From positions 186,001-250,000 of the forward strand of contig JAWKWA010000002.1 in NCBI GenBank assembly GCA_041397765.1: DNA of 64,000 bases, written 5' to 3'. The first letter of the stretch is position 1. The number at the start of each line of letters is the position of its first letter. Of this stretch, positions 59,602-64,000 are shown one piece after another. Both the position numbers and the translations under genes were made by a program. The stretch is from JAWKWA01 sp041397765. GTDB lineage: Bacteria; Pseudomonadota; Alphaproteobacteria; Rhizobiales; Hyphomicrobiaceae. Below the pieces are notes generated by a model. It ran no database searches, was not told the DNA's origin, and was given only the letters and a program-made list of their open reading frames with translations.

Positions 59602-60675
59602 TCAGCCAGGGGAGCGCGGTCGGCGTTTTCCGGCCGCGGTCGCCCGGGCCTTGCCGGACCGTGCGGGCTTTGCGGCAGCGGCGGAGCGGCCAGTCGTCCG
59701 CTTCGGGGCGGCGTCAGTCCTCGAGGTGGCGCGCGAGGCAGGCCGGTGGGACGTCTGGGCGCGCCGGCGCTTGCCCTTCTCGTCGTCCGTTGCCGGCTCG
59801 CCGGCGATGCGGGCCGGCTCACCCATCACCTGCGTCCGGCCGCGGGGAAGCACCGCGATGGCGGTCAGGCGGCCGAGCGTCGCCAGGTCGCCGGCGATGC
59901 GTCCATGCATGCCGGTGCCGACCAGAAGGGGTACGCCCATGCGCAGGGCCTTCAGCACGGCCATGCCGTCGAGCGCGCCGCCAGTCACCAGAACCCCCCG
60001 TGCGGCACGCCCCGGCCGATCGGCGAGTTGGCCGGCAATGCCGTCGAGCGCGAGATCGGCCGAGCGATCGGTCGCGGAAAGAACGGGCTTGCCGCCAGAG
60101 ACGAAGACGGCGGTGCAGGTGCCGGCCCGTGCCGCCCGGCCTGCGGGTCTTGCGAGCGCGGCGAGCTCTGCCGCCGCCTCGAGGCGGATGCGTGGGCCCG
60201 ATCGTCCGGGCGGTGGCAGGGCGTTGCTCTCGGCAAGGTCTTCGGCGGTCGTCGTGAAGGCGCAGCCGGAACCCGCAAGTCGGGACCTCTGCCGCGCCTC
60301 GTAGGCTGACGCTTCTGCCGTGCGTACGACGACCACGCCGAGATCAGCATCGTGCTCGACCGCAGTCACGGCCTCGTCCGGGCCGAGCAGGCCGCGGTTG
60401 AGCAGGAAGCCACGGGCGAGCGCCGCGGGATCGGTCGTCAGGGAGGTGATCGTCTCGATCTCGAGGCCGTTCAGCAGGATGGTGAGCGCCCGCTCCTCGC
60501 CGAACGCATGAAGATCGCGCTTTCGGCGGTCGCCGCTGCGGCTCGGTCGGGAGGCGCGGCCGGTCGCCTCGCCGGTTCGCGTACGGGCATGTTGGGCCCG
60601 TCCACCTTCATGCGCTCGTCTGCCTGCCACGCCACCGCCTCCATCCGTGCCGAAGGAGAGCAATTCTACCGTCAT
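59602..60675 (-). CDS. FdhD-like sulfurtransferase homologue lacking the Cys pair
   Basis: A 357-residue protein. Residues about 60-300 follow the FdhD fold: LNGLEIETITSLTTDPAALARGFLLNRGLL, then ATDRSADLALDG in the position of the DIGRHNA motif, and VLPRGRTQVMGEPARI at the end. FdhD moves sulfur to the Mo cofactor of formate dehydrogenase using a CxxC loop; here only Cys138 (GSGC) is in that area. The N-terminal about 55 and C-terminal about 57 residues are basic and low complexity. No formate dehydrogenase is in the window. The ATG at 60675 gives MTVELLSFG. It may be a diverged paralogue with another role. Confidence 0.7.
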   Translation of the reverse strand: MTVELLSFGTDGGGGVAGRRAHEGGRAQHARTRTGEATGRASRPSRSGDRRKRDLHAFGEERALTILLNGLEIETITSLTTDPAALARGFLLNRGLLGPDEAVTAVEHDADLGVVVVRTAEASAYEARQRSRLAGSGCAFTTTAEDLAESNALPPPGRSGPRIRLEAAAELAALARPAGRAARAGTCTAVFVSGGKPVLSATDRSADLALDGIAGQLADRPGRAARGVLVTGGALDGMAVLKALRMGVPLLVGTGMHGRIAGDLATLGRLTAIAVLPRGRTQVMGEPARIAGEPATDDEKGKRRRAQTSHRPASRATSRTDAAPKRTTGRSAAAAKPARSGKARATAAGKRRPRSPG

Positions 60676-60906
60676 CGGCCCGGCACGTATCGGCCCAGAT
60701 CGCCGTCCTCCACCGCCGGTTGGCGCCGCGGCACCGTCGCCTGCCTGCGATCCGGTTGAACATGCTGGCGGTTCGTGCTCTTGATCCGCCGGAACGACGG
60801 GCGAGACGGCGTTCTCCCAGAGGAGCTCTGCGTGCCTCGGCGGCCGCCGCCGACCGTGCCAGGCCGGCGCAGCGGCGCCCGTCCAGCCGATCCAGGAAAG
60901 GCAGCC

Positions 60907-62046
60907 ATGGCCTCCGTCACCAGAGCCGATATCCTCGCTGCCCTGAAGTCGATCGCCGCACCCGATGGCCGGAGCAGCATCGTCGAACAGGGCCTCGTCT
61001 CCGAGATCGTCATCGCCAATCGGAAGGTCTACTTCGCGATCTCCGCGAGCCCCGACCGTGCCGCCGAGATGGAACCGATCCGCAAGGCCGCCGAGGCGGC
61101 GGTGAAGGCGCTCGAAGGCGTCGAGAGCGCCAATGTCGCACTGACGGCGGAGCGGGCGCCCGGCAGCCAGAGCCCGTCCGCAGCCGCCGGCAGCGAGGGG
61201 GCCGGCCGCACCGGCGCGGCACCGCGCACGGCGGCCCGCTCGGCGGCCATTCCCGGCATCCGCCACATCGTCGCGGTCGCCTCCGGCAAAGGCGGTGTCG
61301 GCAAGTCGACGACGGCGGTCAATCTCGCGCTCGGTCTGAAGGCGCTCGGCCTCAAGGCAGGCATCCTCGATGCCGATGTCTACGGCCCGTCGGTGCCGCG
61401 GCTGGTCGGTCTCTCCGGCAAGCCGCAGGTCATGCCCGACCGGCGCATCAAGCCGATGAGCGCCTTCGGCCTCAAGGTCATGTCGATGGGCTTCCTCATC
61501 GACGAGGGCACGCCGGTGGTCTGGCGGGCGCCGATGGTCATGCAGGCCTTGACGCAGATGCTGCGCGAGGTGGCCTGGGACGATCTCGACATCCTCGTCG
61601 TCGACATGCCGCCGGGCACGGGCGATGCCCAGCTCACGCTCGCCCAGCAGGCGCCGCTGTCGGGGGCGGTGATCGTGTCGACGCCGCAGGATCTGGCGCT
61701 GATCGATGCGCGCAAGGGCCTCGCGATGTTCCGCCAGGTCAATGTGCCCGTGCTCGGCATCGTCGAGAACATGAGCTATTTCCTCTGTCCCTCCTGCGGT
61801 ACGCGCTCGGACATTTTCGGCCATGGCGGTGCACGCGAGGAGGCGGAGAGGCTCGGCGTCACTTTCCTCGGCGAGGTGCCGCTGCACATGACCATCCGCG
61901 AGACCTCCGACCGCGGCCAGCCGGTGACGGCGGTCGCCCCCGACAGCCCGCATGCCGACATCTATCGGGACATCGCCCGGAAGGTGATGGAGGGCATCGA
62001 GGAGCCGGGCGCGCGCCGCGCGGCGCCGCGTATCGTGATGGAATGA
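60907..62046 (+). CDS. mrp: Fe-S cluster carrier ATPase Mrp (ApbC)
   Basis: A 379-residue protein. The N-terminal DUF59/MIP18-like domain (about 1-85) is followed by an Ala/Gly linker and the Mrp ATPase with deviant Walker A SGKGGVGKSTT (about 124), VVDMPPGTGDAQLTL and the cluster-binding CPSCG. Mrp ferries Fe-S clusters to client enzymes, relevant here to the Fe-S dehydrogenase and AcnA. The ATG at 60907 follows AGGAAAGG. LysE and DUF971 genes follow closely. Confidence 0.95.
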   Translation: MASVTRADILAALKSIAAPDGRSSIVEQGLVSEIVIANRKVYFAISASPDRAAEMEPIRKAAEAAVKALEGVESANVALTAERAPGSQSPSAAAGSEGAGRTGAAPRTAARSAAIPGIRHIVAVASGKGGVGKSTTAVNLALGLKALGLKAGILDADVYGPSVPRLVGLSGKPQVMPDRRIKPMSAFGLKVMSMGFLIDEGTPVVWRAPMVMQALTQMLREVAWDDLDILVVDMPPGTGDAQLTLAQQAPLSGAVIVSTPQDLALIDARKGLAMFRQVNVPVLGIVENMSYFLCPSCGTRSDIFGHGGAREEAERLGVTFLGEVPLHMTIRETSDRGQPVTAVAPDSPHADIYRDIARKVMEGIEEPGARRAAPRIVME

Positions 62047-62050
62047 TGCG

Positions 62051-62682
62051 ATGTTCGACGAGACCACGCTCGCCATGTTCGCCGCCGCCACGCTCGCGAC
62101 CTACCTCGCCCCGGGGGCCGACATGGCCTACATCGCCTCGAAGGCAGTCCCGGGAGGTGTGCGGCATGGGCTCCTCGCCGGTCTCGGCGTATTGATCGGC
62201 ATCGTCATCCAGGCGGGCGCGGCCGCGCTCGGCGTCTCCGCCCTGTTCCATGCCTCGCCCATGCTGTTCGAGATCGTCCGCTGGACCGGCGTCGCCTATC
62301 TTGCCTATCTCGGCCTGCTCGCTCCAAGGGTGGAGCGCACGATGCGTCGCGCGGGGAGGGAGCGCGGACGAGCGGCCTCTCCATCGTTGCGAAGGGTGTC
62401 GGCGTCAACCTGCTCAATCCGAAGATCTCGCTGTTCTTCCTCGCTTTCCTGCCGCAGTTCGTCGACCCGTCGCGCGGCGACGTGACGAGGCAGCTTCTCG
62501 TGCTCGGGGCGATGTTCGCCGGCGGATCGGTGCTGTGGCTGAGCTTTCTTGCGGTGCTGTTTGCGCGGATCGGCCGGGCGATCGCGGGCAGCGCGCGGGC
62601 CATGCGCTGGCAGAGCCGCCTCACCGGCGTGGCGATGATCGGCTTTGCGGGTGCGCTCGCCGCATCCGGCCTCAGGAGATAG
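62051..62682 (+). pseudogene. LysE-family exporter, frameshifted
   Basis: The first about 90 codons (YLAPGADMAYIASKAVPGGV, typical of RhtB/LysE) read in one frame to GLLAP (62329), and the remainder (GLSIVAKGVGVNLLNPKISL, LPQFVDPSRG, then the last helices to 62682) in another. One extra base in CCAAGGG (about 62326-62331) would restore a protein of about 210 residues. It is either recent decay or a sequencing error. The gene lies 4 bp after mrp. Confidence 0.72.
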
Positions 62683-62685
62683 GCG

Positions 62686-63051
62686 ATGGCGACGGATAAT
62701 CGTCCCTGGCCGAGCGAGCTCAAGCTCGACCGTGCGCGCAGCGAGCTCACCGTCACCTTCGACGACGGCCAGCGCTTCGTCATTCCCGCGGAAATGCTGC
62801 GGGTGATGAGCCCGTCGGCCGAGGTGCAGGGGCACAGTCCCGAGCAGCGCGTGACCGTTGCGGGCAAGCGCAATGTGCGGATCACCGACCTCGTGCCGGT
62901 CGGCAACTACGCCGTGCAGATCGTGTTCGACGATGGCCACGACAGCGGGTTCTTCCGCTACGAGTATCTCTATGAGCTCGGCGAGCATCGCGAGACGCAC
63001 TGGCTCGTCTATCTGGACGAGCTCGCCAGGAAAGGCCTGACGCGCGGCTGA
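62686..63051 (+). CDS. DUF971 protein (gamma-butyrobetaine-hydroxylase-like N-terminal domain)
   Basis: A 121-residue DUF971 protein: RPWPSELKLDRARSELTVTFDDG near the start, then VMSPSAEVQGH and FDDGHDSGFFRYEYLYELG. The family corresponds to the small zinc-binding-like N-terminal domain of gamma-butyrobetaine hydroxylases and often neighbours mrp, which hints at a part in Fe-S or metal biology, as yet unproven. It is co-directional with mrp. The ATG at 62686 follows AGGAGATAGGCG. Confidence 0.9.
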   Translation: MATDNRPWPSELKLDRARSELTVTFDDGQRFVIPAEMLRVMSPSAEVQGHSPEQRVTVAGKRNVRITDLVPVGNYAVQIVFDDGHDSGFFRYEYLYELGEHRETHWLVYLDELARKGLTRG

Positions 63052-63055
63052 CCTG

Positions 63056-63193
63056 TCATAGCGGCGCGCACACGTTTCGGCTCGTGATCCCATTGGATGC
63101 GCGCGGGTATCTCCTTTGTTTGCGTGCGGCCGCCCTACCAACCCCGCGCGCATAGCACCTCGCGAAAGTCAGAACTTTCGCTCGCTGGTATCA
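63056..63193. repeat. Dispersed intergenic repeat, copy 3 (138 bp)
   Basis: Collinear with copy 2 over all 138 bp without gaps, with scattered substitutions. The left end TCATAGCGGCG is worn and the right end CGCTGGTATCA nearly intact. Five bases separate it from the DUF971 stop. The CGAAAGT-CAGA-ACTTTCG hairpin is perfect. The next 260 bp (63194-63453) hold nothing I can assign. Confidence 0.86.
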
Positions 63194-63453
63194 GCCGTCG
63201 GGCGGGCGCCGTTCCCGGACGAAGCGAGCGCTTTCATTAACGCTATCTTCAAGCGCGCAAGTGCACTGTCGCGAGCGCGGAACCCGTTCTCGTGGCCCGC
63301 TGTCGCTGCACGGGAGGCAGCGCGGCGCATGTCGCGTGCCGGCTTGGCTCCGCGCGGACCTGTCGAGCCTTCAGGAGCGGTACGGGTGGCACACCGCCCG
63401 GTTGCTGCGGGTCGGCGTGCAGGCGGGCCCCGGTTGTCTCTGTCGGGTTTGTC

Positions 63454-64000
63454 ATGTCAGTCGAGCGTCTTCTCGATCCCATCTCTGCCAGATCGGCCAT
63501 CACGTCGGGTTATGTCGCGCTGCCGCAGGCCGATGCGCCGCGATGGTCGCGCCGCGTGACCGCCGACATCGTCTCGTTCCTCGACATCGCCGTCATCCTG
63601 ATCAGCGCCATGCTGACCGGGCTTCTGCACGATCTGTGGGGCCTGCGCGTGGTGGTGCCGCCGCTGGCCCTGGCGCAGATCTGTCTCATCACGGCGGCGA
63701 CGACGCATTTCGTGCTGCGCCAGCTCGCGCACTACGACATCGAGCGGATCGACCAGGTGACCGCCTCTCCCGGCAGGCTCGGGCTCGGTCTCGTCATCTC
63801 CTTCTCGATCGTGATCGCGACCGCGCATACGCTCGGCGTCGCCGACAGGCTGCCGAAGGCCTGGTTCCCGGTCTGGCTCGGCGGTACGCTGGCGCTTCTC
63901 GTCATCGAGCGTTTCGCGGTCAGGATGGTGCTGAAGCGGGCAGGCCGGCGCGGCGTGTTCGTCAGCAATGTCGCCGTCTACGGGGCCGGCCGCATCGCGC
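63454..64000 (+). CDS. Polyprenyl glycosylphosphotransferase, N-terminal part (runs off window)
   Basis: The frame is open from ATG 63454 to the window end (182 residues). It has a short soluble lead followed by four to five hydrophobic segments (about 42-60, 65-90, 115-135 and 145-160) and then VAVYGAGRIA, the start of the CoA-binding-like Rossmann domain found in WbaP/ExoY-type undecaprenyl-phosphate sugar transferases. It would begin exopolysaccharide assembly. The catalytic C-terminal part lies outside, so the call rests on topology. Confidence 0.75.
   Translation, partial: MSVERLLDPISARSAITSGYVALPQADAPRWSRRVTADIVSFLDIAVILISAMLTGLLHDLWGLRVVVPPLALAQICLITAATTHFVLRQLAHYDIERIDQVTASPGRLGLGLVISFSIVIATAHTLGVADRLPKAWFPVWLGGTLALLVIERFAVRMVLKRAGRRGVFVSNVAVYGAGRIA

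Overview
The window is high-GC DNA (roughly two-thirds G+C by eye) from an alphaproteobacterium, most likely of the order Hyphomicrobiales (Rhizobiales). This rests on several gene neighbourhoods: ccmABCDG divergent from acnA; dapF, mtaB, ftsY and ispZ/yciB in a row; hisA-hisF-hisE-coaA; obgE downstream of rplU-rpmA; and a long alphaproteobacterial form of ribosomal protein L21. I saw no rRNA, tRNA, insertion sequence, prophage or CRISPR array. Genus cannot be told from the sequence alone.

Layout. 0-33 kb is mainly core genome: the end of an M23-peptidase/phospho-lyase fusion; obgE, rpmA and rplU; dapF, mtaB, ftsY and two tandem ispZ paralogues; a MarR regulator; cytochrome c maturation genes ccmABCDG; acnA; a DUF1223 protein; htpG; a DUF2794 protein; a DMT transporter; coaA and histidine genes hisE, hisF and hisA with a cupin inserted; a cysteine-rich 18-residue-repeat secreted protein; and a YihY/BrkB membrane protein.

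33-59.6 kb is an accessory catabolic region. In order it holds an ADP-forming acyl-CoA synthetase-like gene (with an in-frame stop), a MaoC double-hotdog protein, two paralogous tandem-GNAT proteins, two type II HAD hydrolases, a DAO-family flavin oxidase, a GhrA-like 2-hydroxyacid dehydrogenase, a complete peptide/opine-type ABC importer, an Lrp/AsnC regulator, two more DAO-family oxidoreductases, a LysR regulator and a tightly overlapping set hyuA-hyuB-[2Fe-2S] protein-FAD/NAD oxidoreductase, followed by an aldehyde dehydrogenase. Together these look like import and stepwise degradation of an N-substituted or cyclic amino compound. The substrate is unknown.

59.6-64 kb returns to housekeeping genes: an FdhD-like protein lacking the usual Cys pair, the Fe-S carrier Mrp, a frameshifted LysE-type exporter, a DUF971 protein, and the start of a polyprenyl glycosylphosphotransferase that runs off the window.

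Non-coding highlights are a three-copy dispersed repeat of about 138 bp with terminal inverted repeats, two of whose copies supply stop codons to flanking genes; two candidate structured RNAs ending in intrinsic terminators (upstream of dapF, and between htpG and the DUF2794 gene); and several perfect palindromes that look like operators: TetR-like upstream of the GNAT-obgE operon, LysR-like around the lysR/hyuA genes, and one upstream of acnA. Five genes are broken by a single indel or stop. Two of these lie in G runs, so either recent decay or sequencing error is possible.
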